The notes under the pieces: model-generated
The model's database searches: none
Told to the model about the DNA's origin: nothing
What the model saw: the letters and a program-made list of their open reading frames with translations, nothing else
NCBI RefSeq assembly: GCF_000715075.1
Contig: NC_134097.1
Coordinates: forward strand, 72,201,190-72,265,189
Direction: 5' to 3'
Length of the DNA: 64,000 nucleotides
From: Nicotiana tabacum
Taxonomy: Eukaryota > Streptophyta > Magnoliopsida > Solanales > Solanaceae
Translations under genes and position numbers: made by a program
Shown here: positions 23,240-35,480 of the stretch, one piece after another
Position numbering within the stretch: the stretch's first letter is position 1
How the letters are laid out: every line of letters starts with the position of its first letter

Positions 23240-25692
23240 TTACCACGCCTTCGAAGTAACCTTAGGTGAATTCCTCGGTTTTTTTGTATCACAGAGAGGC
23301 ATCGAGGTCAATACAGACCAAATCAAAGCCATCGAAGGAATACACGAAATAATGACCAGCAAAAAACAGGTGCAAAAATTGACGGGCTGGATAGCCGCCC
23401 TGTCAAGGTTTATCTCACTGTCATTCGACAAATGCCATAAATTTTTTAACGTGCTGAGGAAAGACAATGAGCTCCAGTAAAATTCTGATTGCATCGAGGC
23501 CCTGTGAAAACTAAAAGCGTACTTATCCTCACCGCCATTACTCGCTAAAGCGGACCCCGGTGAATGCCTTCTGATCTACCTGGCCATCTTATAGGTTGCA
23601 GTGAGTGCAGTTTTGGTCCGCAAAAACAAAGGTACACAATCCACGATTTATTATATTAGCAAAACCTTGATTGACGCTGAAATGAGGCATCCTCACCTCG
23701 AGAAACTGGCTCTAGCATTGGTCATAGCTTCACGAAAGCTTAGACCATATTTTCAATGTCACCCCATATCGGTGGTGATGACTTTTCCCCTTAGAAACAT
23801 CTTACATAAGCCCGAGCTATCGGGAAGATTGGCCAAATGGGCCATAGAATTAAGCGAACATGATATCACTAATAAGTTGCGAACAACGATAAAATCGCAG
23901 GTACTTGCTGACTTCGTCACCGAATTTAGTGCCGGAATATTGTCCGAGGTCGAGTAGGAAGCGCTTTACACCTCCCCTAGGCAACCCGACCTCTGGGTCC
24001 TCTACACCGACGACTCATCTAATGCGTCAGGATCTGGACTGGGACTCATACTTGAAGTCCCTAAAGGCGAAGTAATTCGTCAGTCCATACGGTGCCCCGA
24101 TATGACTAACAATGAGGACGAGTATGAGGCCGTAATCACAGGATTGAAACTGGCCCTCAAATATGGTGCACGACGAGTCGTCCTCAGGTGCGACTCACAA
24201 CTCGTTATCAATCAAGTTACTGGGACTTTCCAAATCAAGGAACAAATGCTACAGAAATACCGTGCAGAAATCGATAAGCTACTGCCAGAATTCGATGAGT
24301 GTCGACTGATCAGATACCGCAGTTGCAAAACATCGCAGTAGATGGCCTCGCCATACTAGCAACAGCAACCAAAAATATCACCAAGGAGAACATGGTCACC
24401 CTCCTCCACTCGTCAATAGACCAAGTAGAGGTACATTATATAAATTTAACTTGGGTTTGGCACAACAATATCATGACATATTTGTAGGAAGTAACACTCC
24501 CGCAAGACAAAAAGGAAGCTAAAAAGCTTCGAATACATGCAGCCAGGTACAGACTCATAAACAACTATCTTTACAAAGGATACTCGGCGACCCTTTGGCT
24601 AAATGCCTAGGACCAAATCAAACAAGGTGTGTGCTCGAAGAAATACACAAAGGTCACTGCGGTGCTCATACAAGCAACCGGGCCCTCGTCAGATGCCTCA
24701 TTTGGGCAGGATACTACTGGCCCACTATGAAAAAAGAAGCAGCGGATTACGTCAAAAAATGTGAGCAATGCCAAAAGTACGCACCGATGATACACCAAGT
24801 GGGCGAACTCCTGCACTCCGTTACTTCGCCATGGTCGTTCATCAAATGGGGAATGGACATCGTCAGACCCCTCCATACGGGTCGAGGTAAGATACACTTC
24901 CTTTTAGTTTTAACTGACTACTTTTCCAAATGGGTGGAAGCAGGTGCATTCGCCTAAATACGCGAACAGGAAGTCATCACCTTCATATAGAAAAATATCA
25001 TATGCCGTTTCGGCATCCCCAAAGAAATCAGTTGCGACACTATACCTCAGTTTGTTGAAAAAAAAACGACCAAGTTCTTTGACAAATGGCACATCAAGCA
25101 AATACTCTCCATGCCATATCATCCAGCTAGCAAGGAGCAGGCAGAATCCTCCAACAAAACAATACTGAATATACTAAAGAAGAAGCTCGAGGATGCCAAA
25201 GGGTTGTGGCCGGAATCGCTACCGGAGGTATTATGGGCCTACCACACCACGCCAAAGACTAGCACAGGCGAAACGCCATATTCATTAGTCTATAGAACTA
25301 ACGCCGTTATACCCGTTGAAGTCGGAGAACCTAGCCTAAGATACTCCAATGAAAGTGGACCAAATAACGACGAAAACAGAATACAGGACCTCGACGATGT
25401 AGAGGAACGGAGAGATATGGATTATGTAAGGATGGTAGCCCAAAAACAACAAGCGGAAAGGTACTAAAACAAGAAAGCCAAAATACGTCCGCTCAAAGTG
25501 GGAGACTACGTCCTCAAGGCCAAAATACAAGCGACTAAAGACCCAAAAGAAGGAAAATTGGGAACCAACTGGGACGGGCCATATAAAATTACAGCGGCGG
25601 CAAGCAAAGGGGCATTCCCACTAGAAACAATGGAGGGAAAACTGCTATAGAATAACTGGAATGTCGTCAACCTCAAATACTTCCACTTTTGA
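23240..25692 (+). pseudogene. E2 unit B pol remnant: RT end, RNase H, second RNase H, integrase
   Basis: Order: end of RT with connection (Gly-Phe-Phe-Val-Ser-Gln-Arg-Gly-Ile-Glu); gypsy RNase H (Tyr-Tyr-Ile-Ser-Lys-Thr-Leu to Leu-Arg-Pro-Tyr-Phe-Gln); a second, archaeal-like RNase H (Tyr-Thr-Asp-Asp-Ser-Ser, Asn-Asn-Glu-Asp-Glu-Tyr-Glu-Ala, Leu-Arg-Cys-Asp-Ser-Gln-Leu-Val), a hallmark of the Tat lineage; integrase HHCC (Gly-His-Cys-Gly-Ala-His ... Cys-Glu-Gln-Cys), core (Gly-Met-Asp-Ile-Val; Cys-Asp-Thr-Ile-Pro-Gln-Phe; Glu-Gln-Ala-Glu-Ser-Ser) and C-terminus, ending with TGA at 25690. At least eight premature stops and several frame changes. Gag, protease and the RT palm are missing: the coding DNA begins abruptly after the unit A LTR. 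Confidence 0.9.
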
Positions 25693-25976
25693 AAAAGGAC
25701 GTTGCACGAGTCGTACTCTTTTTCCCTCACCCGAATTTTGTCCCAATTAGGTTTTCCCGGAGAGGTTTTTAATGAGGCGACGAGGGGGATGTCTCGGAGT
25801 TTAAAGTATAATTCATTGCCCCGCCTGCCGATGATGTCTCCAGGCCGAATGATGAAGGGACTAGATACAAGGAAACTTCTCCAATGTTTATGAAACTGAC
25901 ATGTACAATACTCCAATAAATGAAATAAAGCAACATTTTACTCAACATTTCACTTTCCTTGATCTTTGTTTAAAAA

Positions 25977-26970
25977 AAAGAGTTCGACCTCGTTCGAACC
26001 ACAACGGGTTAGCATTTCGACCAGCTCGAAATAACACCCTTATGGCCAAAGGCCATCGCCAAAAAGAAGAGTTCGACCTCGTTCGAACCACAATGGGTTA
26101 ACATTTCGGCCAGCTCAAAATAACACCCTTTATGGCCAAGGGCCATCGCTAAAAAGAAGAGTTCGACCTCGTTCGAACCACAATGGGTTAACATTTCGAC
26201 CAGCTCAAAATAACACCCTTATGGCCAAGGGCCATCCCCAAAAAGAAGAGTTCGACCTCGTTCAAACCACAACGGGTTAACATTTCGACCAGCTCAAAAT
26301 AACACCCCTATGGCAAAGGGTCATCGCCAAAAAGAAAAGTTCGACCTCGTTCGAACCACAACGGGTTAACATTTTGACCAGCTCGAAATAACACCCCTAC
26401 GGCCAAGGGACATCGCCAAAAAGAAGAGCTCGACCTCGTTCGAACCACAATGGGTTAGCATTTTAACCAGCTCGAAATAATACCCCTACAGCCAAGGGCC
26501 ATCGCCAAAAAGAAGAGTTCGACCTCGTTCGAACCACAAGGGGTTAACATTTTGACCAGCTCGAAATAACACCCTTATGGATAAGGCTATCGCCAAAGAA
26601 AAGAGTTCGACCTCGCTTGAACCGCGACGAGTTAACATTTCGACATTAGCTCGAAATAACACCCCTACGGCTAAAGCCGTCGCCAAAGAAGAGAGTTTTA
26701 CATCGCTCGAACCGCAACGGGTTAACATTTCGCATTAGCTCGAAATAACACCCCTACGGCTAAGGCCATCGCCAAAGAAAAGAATTCGGCCTTGCTCGAA
26801 ATGCAACGGGTTAACATTTCGACATTTACTCAAAATCACACCCTTACGGCAAAGGCCATCGCCAAAGGCAAGAGTTCGACCTTGCTCGAAACGCAACAGG
26901 TTAATATTTCGACATTAACTCGAAATAACACATTTACGGCAAAGCCCGTAGCCAAATAAAGAGCTCGACC
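25977..26970 (+). repeat. Tandem array of about 88-bp units, about 11 copies (E2 unit B)
   Basis: Homologous to 18330-19250 and in the same place relative to pol. Copy number differs by about one between the two units. Confidence 0.9.
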
Positions 26971-27226
26971 TTGCTCAAATCATTTAATAGTCAACGTCAT
27001 ATAGATTACTTGACATCCGGCGTCGCCCGAATTACGATAAAATATCTCACAAGGCTGGGCAGCCCAGGACCCCTCGCAACAAAAAAACACACAACGAGAA
27101 AACAGTTCAGTGGTACACCAAAAAAAGTAACTACTCCATTACAAGTGATATATTACAAAAGTTCTTTATAAAGGGCTTAAGGACGCCCCCACAAAAGAGC
27201 AAAACAAAAATAAATACAACCAAGTC

Positions 27227-30200
27227 CTACGCCATATCATCCCCCGTGGCATACTCTTCAGTGTACCAAGAATTGGAGGCGAGCTTGTCCGCATTGTAGA
27301 CATGTGATTTTTGACCCTCCCCAAGATTTTTCATATTTTAGCACGTAAATATTTAATTTAGGTCTAATATAGCTATTTTAATTAATTTTGACTCTTTTAT
27401 TTTATTTTATTACAAGAAAATAAAAATTACAAAAAATAATTGCATTTTATGCATGTTTAAGTTTTATTTAAATCATGAAAAAAATACCAAAATATCATGC
27501 ATTGCATTTAGAATTTGTTCTTAAAATTTTAAAATTAATCAGTAATTATTTGTTTTATAGAAATTCGAAAATCACAAAAATAGCTCAAGTTTACATTTTT
27601 TGTCTTTTAATTTTTAGCTTATTCACTTTTCTCTTTTAATTTAGAATTAAGTATTGTTTATTATTTTTATAATTAGCTAACTAGTTTAATTTCACATTTT
27701 TAGATAATCTAGGATTTTAACTTTGGAATTTTTAAATTAAAGAAAAAAAAAGAAAAAATTGAATAAAAAGAGGGGTCTTTCAATTGGGTTGATGTTATAC
27801 CCAATTAAGCCCAAAATCCCAACCTAAAAACTACCCAAACCACTCAGCCCAAAGCCGAACCGGCCCAATCCCTTCCCCATTAAAAGACAGAGAGAACATC
27901 GAATCAAAGGATCCCTTACCTTCAGAAAATATAGAGAAACGGCGGATCTCAAAGGAGGACCCTTCTTCTTATTCTCCTTCAATCTCACTGCTCTCTCTGA
28001 CCCCTCTCTATCTTCAACAAGAAACGACCCTCCTCCTCATCCCGTCATCACCTAAAGCGCATACACAAGAACCTAAATGGAACCACTTCCATCTTAAACC
28101 AGAACCCCTTAGAATTCCGGCAGCCTTCATGAACTCCGTTTGGTTCCGCCAGATCTGATCACCGGTAAGAGATTCTGTCCGAGGTTCTGTTCTTCAAAAA
28201 AAATCTAGAAACTGGATTGCTGTTCATTTGTTGATTGTTGTTGATTTCGCTGTTGATTCTGCGTTTAGTAGTTGAGCTCCAGCTTTAAAGTGTAGACCTT
28301 ATTTGGTCATTTCTTTTTGTCGATTTTTCGTTTAAGGTTCGCTATACTCATCTATGACCCCTTTGTTGAATTCATAGATAAAAATCTGGATTTATTCGTG
28401 TTACAGATTTGTTTTGAATTCACGGAGCCATCATGTTTAGCTGTTAAATTTGTTTACTGATTTTCGCTTTGGTATTTACTGTCACATGGGTGTTTGAAAA
28501 GCCAATTGTTTCAACTATTGAACTTATGATGTCTGGGTTTGGATTTGCTGAAATAGTGTGTCATACAACAAGAAATTAATTCCTTACATCTTCGGTTGTT
28601 TCTGTTTCTAGCTAATGTAAATTGTGTGATCCGACTAGTGGTTATTCAAGTGCATTTGTATCTCCCACTAGGCAAATCAGTAGCATTTATAGAGCTAATA
28701 TAAGTTGTACGACATCTCCAGATTCATTTCCATTTGCAATCGTTAAAGTGATGCTAAAGAATAATAGGAAGAAATTAAAATGAAGATGCTGCACATGTAG
28801 CCATTTTGTTTTTGTAAGGGCTTTTAAAACAGAGGGATGAGTTATAATATCGATTCTTCTATTCAATGCCTCAATGATAGCATAGATTATTTTATTCATA
28901 TCCATTCAGACTTATTCCTTGATGTTGGTTTTTTTTTTTTTTTTTTGCTTAAAAGGTGCATTTGACAATTGGATTTGAATCAGCTGATGTGTAAATGACA
29001 AAACTAAGCAAGTTGCATGTAGTAAGGTTCTTTGTGAAAGGGACGTTAATTTCCGCTTTTGCTTTCTGAATGTTTTGAGCATTGATAGGAATTGTTTTCC
29101 TTGATCATCATGTTCCCAGGAAGTTAAGCTATTTAGAAAAGCATCAATTGTTTGACATGTACTGTTAATCAAAAGAGTGTTAAAGCCAAAAATGATCCTA
29201 AAAATGGTTACAAGTAGTCATGAGACTAACCTCAGGAATGAGTTCTCCATTTTCCCTTGAGAACGTGAGACTTTGGGATTTAGTTATGTATTGGAATTTG
29301 GTCTATATGACACAGAAGTTGAAGCATAATTTGCTACCAAGTTCGCTGCCATTAGCGATTTGCTATTTGATCGTTTGATTGAAATGAAGCTGTTATTTAT
29401 TATAAATTGCCATGGTAAGTTATCCAAATATTTCTAGCTTAGTAGGGTAATTGAGCTTCTTTAATTAGTGGGGGGTGAGCCATACTAGATAACATAAATA
29501 GTTCATGGCCCTCCAAATATAACTTGAATTCTTTTTCTTTAAATTAGAATTGAGGTGCGTTGTACCAAACAAAAATGACAAATGCATGGCCCTCGTTTAA
29601 TTAGTCTTGTTTATCCTCAGAAATTGAGGCGTGCCATTTAGCGAATTTTCATGGCCCTCGTAAAGTTAAAAACGTGTAGTTGCTTTAGGCGCGTTATTTT
29701 AATAATATTACCTTCCTAAACTCGGGTGTGCATTTCATGTGACCCAAATCCAAATCTCAACAACGTTAAATAAAATGTGTCGCGGACCGCGGGTGCATTT
29801 CATGTGGTGTGGTTCAAAGACATGTTTTAGATAGCGTTGAATCTTCCTAAAATTAATTAAAAGCGGTTAATAAGTTAAAATGCACATAGGTTTAAACATG
29901 TATTAAAATTAGATAATGGGTCATTTATAACAGTTGGGCGACCATGCTAGAACCACGGAATTCGGGAATGCCTAACACCTTCTCCCGGGTTAACATGATT
30001 CCTTACCTAGATTTCTGATTCGCGGACTGTAATACAAAGTCAATCTTTTCCTCGATTCGGGATTCTAAACCGGTGACTTGGGACACCATAACTTATCCCA
30101 AGTGGCGACTCTGATTTTTTTAAAATAAAATAATTTCATTTCGATTGTCACTTTAAATTGAAAAAAAACTCCCTTATATACCCTTCTGGGGGGTATAGTA

Positions 30201-32776
30201 AAAAAAGAGGTGTGACACGCATCATCATAGTCAAAATCGTTTCTGTCAGGCGTGCCGGGGTCGTAACCACATGCCTCACGAGTGGCACGTGCTTTAATAC
30301 GCACCTCTCAAAGTTCTACCTCAGACACTTTCTCATCGGCACAAAGAGACTTATACACATCAAGTTGAGCTTCGGCATAAACCCACATCTCATATTAATC
30401 TCGTGGCACGACATGGTCGGCTGAAGCATGAGAGGTAAAGGGTTGTAACTGCCATCACACATCCTCTGCTTTCAAAGCGACAAATTAATTATTTAACACA
30501 GACAACTCCGCCTCCAGATATCGGATACATCCCTCAAACCTCGTTGTCTCAAACGCAGATGCCTCCGCCTCCTTGTCCCGCACTGATATACAAACACGAA
30601 GGGCGTCTTGTAAAGCCACTACCTCTGAGATGGCAGCCACCCTATCCCTTTCAGCATGGGTCAATCCATAAGCCTTAACGCTCAGCTCACCCCTAAGGTC
30701 GACAACCTCCGCCTCCCTCTTGTCAAGCTTAGCCGTTAAGACGGCATTCTGCACCTCAAGGTCGGCATTCTCAAGCATCACCCCCTTACTCATCTCGAGT
30801 TTATCTTCTTTGGCCTTAAGAGTCGCCTTAAGTTTACTACATCGGGCAATGGCCTTCATCAGGTCTTCATCCCGCTCCTTCAACTCTTCGATTTTCTGCG
30901 CCAACTATTTCTCCTTCTGCTTGAGTCCATCACGGAACAACTGAAAATCGATGTCCCGAGTGGAGAGGTCGGCCAATGCATGAGGTTTGGTACGGTATTC
31001 CTTATATTTGGAGGCCACTCTCCCAAAAACGGCCGTACTCCGTCTATCCCTCCAATCGTGCTCAGCCTCTATGATAAGGGTCTAGTATGCAAAGCAAATA
31101 CAAAACAAGGAAAGGGTAAAGTATAGAAAACAAACCCATAAACAAAGAGAAGAGATAAGCGTTTACCCGTAGAGCCATACCAGAAATGCTCTGCGACAGG
31201 TCTACATCGGTTATTGCCTTAAGCACCGCGCTCTGGGAAGCATCACATAAAGGGGCAAACGCGTGCTGCCTGTTTGCAATTTGCCAATAAATCATAGTCC
31301 ACTTAAGGACCTTCCGTCCTCACCTATACGTGAGTATGCCGCTCCAAATAAGCTTGCACATCTTCTGGTTTGATATTCGAACCTGAACCGTCGTCCTCGA
31401 CATGCTCAATCCCGCCTTCTCCGACAGCAACCAACGTGCCACCCTTGATATATTCCTTCGGTCATGGGGGAACTCCTTGCCAAAATAGCGTCCGCCATAA
31501 GAACTACACATGTGCCTGACCTAGCAAAGATGCCGCCCCCGAAGCATCAGTTCTGTTCTTTCTAGTATCGGAGGCGACGTCCTTCCCAAGCTCTAACCTC
31601 ATCCTCTTCCTCGACTGTGATTCATCCCCGTTAGATGGCTCATCCATAAGGTGATAGATGGGTTGGGAGGAGATCTATTCCCGTACAACGACGTCACGAG
31701 AAGAGTCTCTAGTCGGTACATATTGAGCACGACCTCCTCGGACAGACTCGGCCAGGGAAAACTACATCACTGCTGACGCGATGGCCTGGCGAAATGCCTG
31801 GACTGGAGCCTTCTTCTTGGAAGCCTTACGACATATTATCACAAAGAGGTCATATCAATAAACGACAACAAACAACCAAAGGTTAAAGCAAAAGGAACAC
31901 ATACCGGATGGAATTTTCGGCCCAAAGTGTTTAAGGAAAGTAGGCCAATCTCGAGTCCCCGCCACATAATCAAGTACGCGAGCTACCTAGTCTTCGATAC
32001 CGACAATGGGACGGGGTGTACGCCTCATAGCTACATGGGAAAGTTACAAATAAGTACAAAATTGGAAAGAACAAAAGTAAACGAGTACCAACACTTACGG
32101 TTACAATCCCACCGCTCTGGGAATCCAGCTGGGTCCGACACTAGGTGCTCGGTTCTAATGAAGAAGTAATTGTGCCAAAATTTACGGCTTGCCCAGTCGT
32201 CCGTTTCGACCACCATCCCCCTGGTCCCACGATGCCTCAAGTGTATCATAGTGCCCCTGTGAAAACTCGGGGAAAACAAATGTAAAAGGTGATGAAGGCC
32301 AACTTCACACCCTGCCAACTCTGCATACTTCGTCAATTCTGGAAAAATCTTATACATATACGAAGATAGCTACGCTGTGCAGACCTCGTAAAACCGACAA
32401 AATTCCTTCACCAATGGAACAAGAGGGAGGGTTTGGCTGATTACAAAGGGATATACGTAAAAAGCACAATATTCCGGTCTATGGACCTCCACGAGGTCCT
32501 TCCTAGCCGGAACCATCTCAATATGGGGAGGAATGTTGTACGCAGATCGAAGGTCATCTATATAAGCCTGCTTAGTCTCAGAAACCACCAGAACGGGGGA
32601 AGAGACAGGTTCTTTGTGAAAATCATTCTGGGACATTGGGTTTCCCGGGCGTATCTCCTCCACGGTGGGAAAGTTATCCCCTCCTCCACCGCCATATCCT
32701 CACCACCAGAAGGAGGTACCATGGATAATGGGGTAGCATTAGAAATTTCTTCGTGTGACCGATGCGTTCTGGGCAT
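27227..32776 (-). pseudogene. E2 unit B antisense ORF, interrupted by a solo LTR
   Basis: Same gene as at 19507-22158. Starts at the ATG at 32776. The PF04195-like part lies at about 32080-32660. An intron candidate homologous to unit A is 31082-31166 (GTAAAC...CTAG). The coiled-coil exon (30485-30904) is open for 139 residues with clear heptad character (Lys-Ile-Glu-Glu-Leu-Lys-Glu-Arg, Lys-Leu-Asp-Lys-Arg-Glu-Ala-Glu-Val). A solo LTR (27295-30217) sits within the acidic tail, whose last residues resume at 27227-27294. The TAG before the coiled-coil is shared with unit A. Confidence 0.65.
27295..30217 (+). repeat. Solo LTR, 2923 bp, with perfect TSD CGCAT
   Basis: Begins TGTAGACATGTG and ends GAGGTGTGACA. 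CGCAT occurs immediately on both sides (27290-27294 and 30218-30222), and removing the insert restores the sequence seen in unit A. Its termini and right-hand part (CGGGAATGCCTAACACCTTC, GGCGACTCTGA) show it belongs to the same broad family as E1, E3 and E4, as a third LTR subtype. No internal region is present, so it arose by LTR-LTR recombination. No gene inside. Confidence 0.92.
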
Positions 32777-33239
32777 CTTGATGGCAGAAGGTATGACGGT
32801 AAAACGCAAAACAAAGAATGATGAACGGAAAAGATGAGAAGAAGAATTACAAAAACAGAGCTGAAGACCCAAGAAGAGATGACCAAAGAAGACAATACAT
32901 ACACAAGAAAGGAAATTGCTAAAGTTCTTGAAAAAATAAAACCTTCACTTATTTATAGGGTTGGGTGGCACTAGAATCGAAGCGGAGGGCTGCCAATGGC
33001 ACTAAAACCAAAGCGACAAGCAATCAGTTTCTACCTTGGGAAGACGCATAATGATGGCGCACGTGGGAGTGACGTCGTTTCCCGATAAGCTACACCATCC
33101 AGGATACCGTGGAACCCACCACTCATTCTTTCCTGATCAAACCAGTGTAATTCAATAGCCAAATTTCTCCGCGGGTATAGGCGATGTCCGGTTATCGAGG
33201 ACGTATATGGCCACGACCTCAACAAGCTGAGGGACTAAC

Positions 33240-33887
33240 TGTATGGGTCCAAATGTGGCAACTATGATAGTTACCGAATAGGATGAGGAACGAGGTTATC
33301 ATGACGAAAGGACGACAACCAAGAGCTGTCAGTCGAGACAAGATGTCAACGGTAGTGTAAACTTAGTAGAAGACAGTAAGAATATACTTTTCGAATATTC
33401 TTTATGTTGTACTTTTTAGGGTTTCTTGGAAGATTGTCCCTATAAATAGGAAGAGTTAGTAAAGAAAAGGGGGATCCAGGAAAAGAGACAAAAGAACACT
33501 TTGTGAAAGAATGTACAAGAGTGGCCTGATTCATTGATTGTACAACTCAAAGCGTACATTATTGTTCTATACTAACAAGATCCGAAAAATCCTCAACCAT
33601 CTGATATCTCCTTCTTTTCTACCATATTTTCAGGGGAAGAGGCTTCCCAAAAGATCACAATAATTGAGTAATAACTTCCTTATATTACCTTAGCCATAAT
33701 TATCTATATCCATTGCACATTGATATTGTAGCATTCATGAGCACCTATTCGGCTCAACATATTAGCTAACGTCTTTCATCTTGCCTACATCATTTATTAT
33801 ATGATCTAGATTTTATTATCTAGATTTTACCCCTCTTCTCATCATTAATTGATTTAATCATAAGGTTCAGTACTTTTTGGTCAAACA
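33240..33887 (+). repeat. E2 unit B LTR, 648 bp
   Basis: Starts TGTATGGGTCC after a purine-rich tract and ends TTTTGGTCAAACA, giving TG...CA. Contains CCTATAAATAGG near 33439-33450, a plausible TATA box. No primer site follows, so this is the right end of the element as it stands. Confidence 0.75.
33439..33450 (+). promoter_or_regulatory. TATA-like box in the E2 LTR
   Basis: CCTATAAATAGG about 200 bp into the 648-bp LTR, with a GAAAAG-rich stretch after it. Position and sequence fit a plant LTR promoter. The unit A LTR has TTTATAAATAGG at the same place. Confidence 0.5.
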
Positions 33888-34270
33888 ATTATAGAGGTGA
33901 TAGACATGCTATTAGTTGCCACATAATTATATGCTGAACTTGTTTATATTCTTAATTGAGCGTGCCAAAACCTAAAACGACAAATTAGTTAAAGAACAAA
34001 AGAGGGTACGATAATCATAAATTTAGTTTATATTTTAATACTCTTTCTTAGAATGTATTGATTTAAGTATTGTAACATTTTCCAACTTTTTGAGCACCCA
34101 ATTAATTTTGAGGTTCAGTTATTATGATTGAAAACTCTTTAATTAATTTTGAGTTTAGATTAACTCTTGTGATGGGAAACTCAAAATATCCATAATGTTA
34201 CCATACTTAAATCATACTATTCATTTGGAACGTGTTAATCAAATGTTACAATACTTAAATCATACTATTC
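33888..34270. other. AT-rich DNA without recognised features
   Basis: No ORF of note. The stretch TGTTACNATACTTAAATCAT occurs twice (about 34196 and 34243), and 34150-34260 resembles 35481-35590 on the other side of E5. Confidence 0.5.
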
Positions 34271-34287
34271 ATTGTGAGTAATACATG

Positions 34288-34659
34288 TCATTGGAGGAGG
34301 AAACTGGTCATGTTGCTCGTCTGCTGGTGGTATAACACAAGTCTTGAATTTTCTGTAGTCGTGTCCCGAGCGGGCTTATGGAGGATGCTAGTTAGCGTGT
34401 CAGTTAGCCAAGTCTCAAGGAGCTTTTTTACTGCTAGTGGCGTCTTATCCACCACGGATGCGGAGGCTCCTTTACCTAGAGATTTTGTGATACTACAGTG
34501 AGGAGGGGGTGACCCAGCTTGCCTGGGGGAGGCATTGGGCGTTGTGTCCTCGTGCACTGCTTCAGATCTCTCATTGATTGTATTCATGAGGTTGGTTGGG
34601 ATGTCACCCATTATTCTCGTTATTTCTTCTCTGTTACCTGTCATGTTAGATCTATGCAT
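34288..34659 (-). pseudogene. E5 gag N-terminal fragment
   Basis: A 123-codon frame starting with ATG about 100 nt after the primer site, the expected place of gag. It is Ser/Thr/Asn-rich (Met-His-Arg-Ser-Asn-Met-Thr-Gly) and has no recognisable domain; the N-terminal parts of plant gypsy gag proteins are poorly conserved. Truncated at about 34288. The call depends mainly on position. Confidence 0.4.
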
Positions 34660-34755
34660 ACAAAGAAATGAGATCTTATTTTTGCTTTTTTTTTTTTATG
34701 TTAGTGGTCTGTGTTAGTTATAAGTCTAGAGAAAACTAAAAATTTAACTAGAAAA

Positions 34756-34773
34756 TTCTCATAGACGGCGCCA
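34756..34773 (-). other. E5 primer binding site
   Basis: Minus strand reads TGGCGCCGTCTATGAGAA, 3 nt after the LTR end CA. This TGGCGCC-type site is common in plant gypsy elements. I do not name the tRNA. Confidence 0.6.
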
Positions 34774-34776
34774 AAT

Positions 34777-35480
34777 TGTTTGACCAAAAGGTGTTAACTT
34801 TCGGTTAAAATGATTATACTTATATAATGATGGATTAAACCTAGTTAATGATAAAATTTCTAGATGAGGGTTTCGAAAAAATGACTAATGTTAGATAGAT
34901 CTAGTGTGAAGTTGGCAAAAATATTTATTAAATATTTCACAAGGTGTGAGCAATAATGGAGAGATAACTAGCAATAAATAATAATAAATGATATTTAAAT
35001 AAATATGAGAAAGTAGTTCACCCAATAAATGATGAACTAGATGATTGTTGCTCCTGAGCATGATGAGTGATAGATAAATCTAAGAGCATTCGATATATTC
35101 TCGGATCTGATGGAAATGTGTGGAATAATATGAATAAGAATCTTGATAAAAATATAGTGTTTGTATCTTTATTAGAGAGAATCTTTATCAGAGATCTGTT
35201 CTTATCAAATGAATGTCACATGCCCTTATTCATTATCTTTTTTCCTATTTATATGATACATAATCCCCAACAAATTCTAATAGTACAATTGCAAAGAATA
35301 TTCAATGGTATATTCTCTTTAATATCATATTCTAAAAGCTACCTGTTACAGTTTTCTATGTGGTACTTGTCCTCGGTCGTTGTTGACGTCTTGACCACGA
35401 ATCTCTCTAGTTCTTGATCGACCTTGGTTGACTCTTTCCTCCCGCTTGCCCTAAATATTCCGAGACAGATTTCGATTACA
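34777..35480 (-). repeat. E5 LTR, about 704 bp
   Basis: Ends in GGTCAAACA at the primer-site side. Has a TATA-like CATATAAATAGG on the minus strand near 35244-35258. Short frames inside are not genes. Confidence 0.5.

Larger units (their letters stand above)
16926..33887 (+). mobile_element. E2: decayed Tat-lineage LTR retrotransposon, two head-to-tail units
   Basis: Unit A: integrase C-terminal part (16926-18063), tandem repeat, antisense spliced ORF, LTR (22623-23238). Unit B: RT end, RNase H, second RNase H, integrase (23240-25692), tandem repeat, antisense ORF interrupted by a solo LTR, LTR (33240-33887). The two units share several premature stops, so they descend from one already defective copy. 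The second (archaeal-like) RNase H and the antisense ORF downstream of pol are known marks of the Tat lineage. The 5' end and gag are outside the window or deleted. Confidence 0.8.
34288..35480 (-). mobile_element. E5: gypsy retrotransposon fragment (LTR, primer site, start of gag)
   Basis: On the minus strand: LTR (35480 to 34777, TGTAATC...GGTCAAACA), primer site (34773-34756), then a short gag-like ORF. The rest is missing. The LTR end and primer site resemble those of E2, so it is a related gypsy element. The LTR left limit (35480) is inferred from the TG and from the flanking repeat. Confidence 0.6.

Noticed and set aside
28687..29172. Two short reverse frames in the solo LTR at 27295-30217
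   Set aside because: AT-rich LTR sequence, no homology, separated by stops.
27295..30217. Possibility that this insert is an exon or intron of the antisense ORF
   Set aside because: It has TG...CA ends, a perfect CGCAT duplication and is absent from unit A, so it is a solo LTR.
35067..35417. 116-codon frame inside the E5 LTR
   Set aside because: Runs opposite to the element in the LTR promoter region; no domain.
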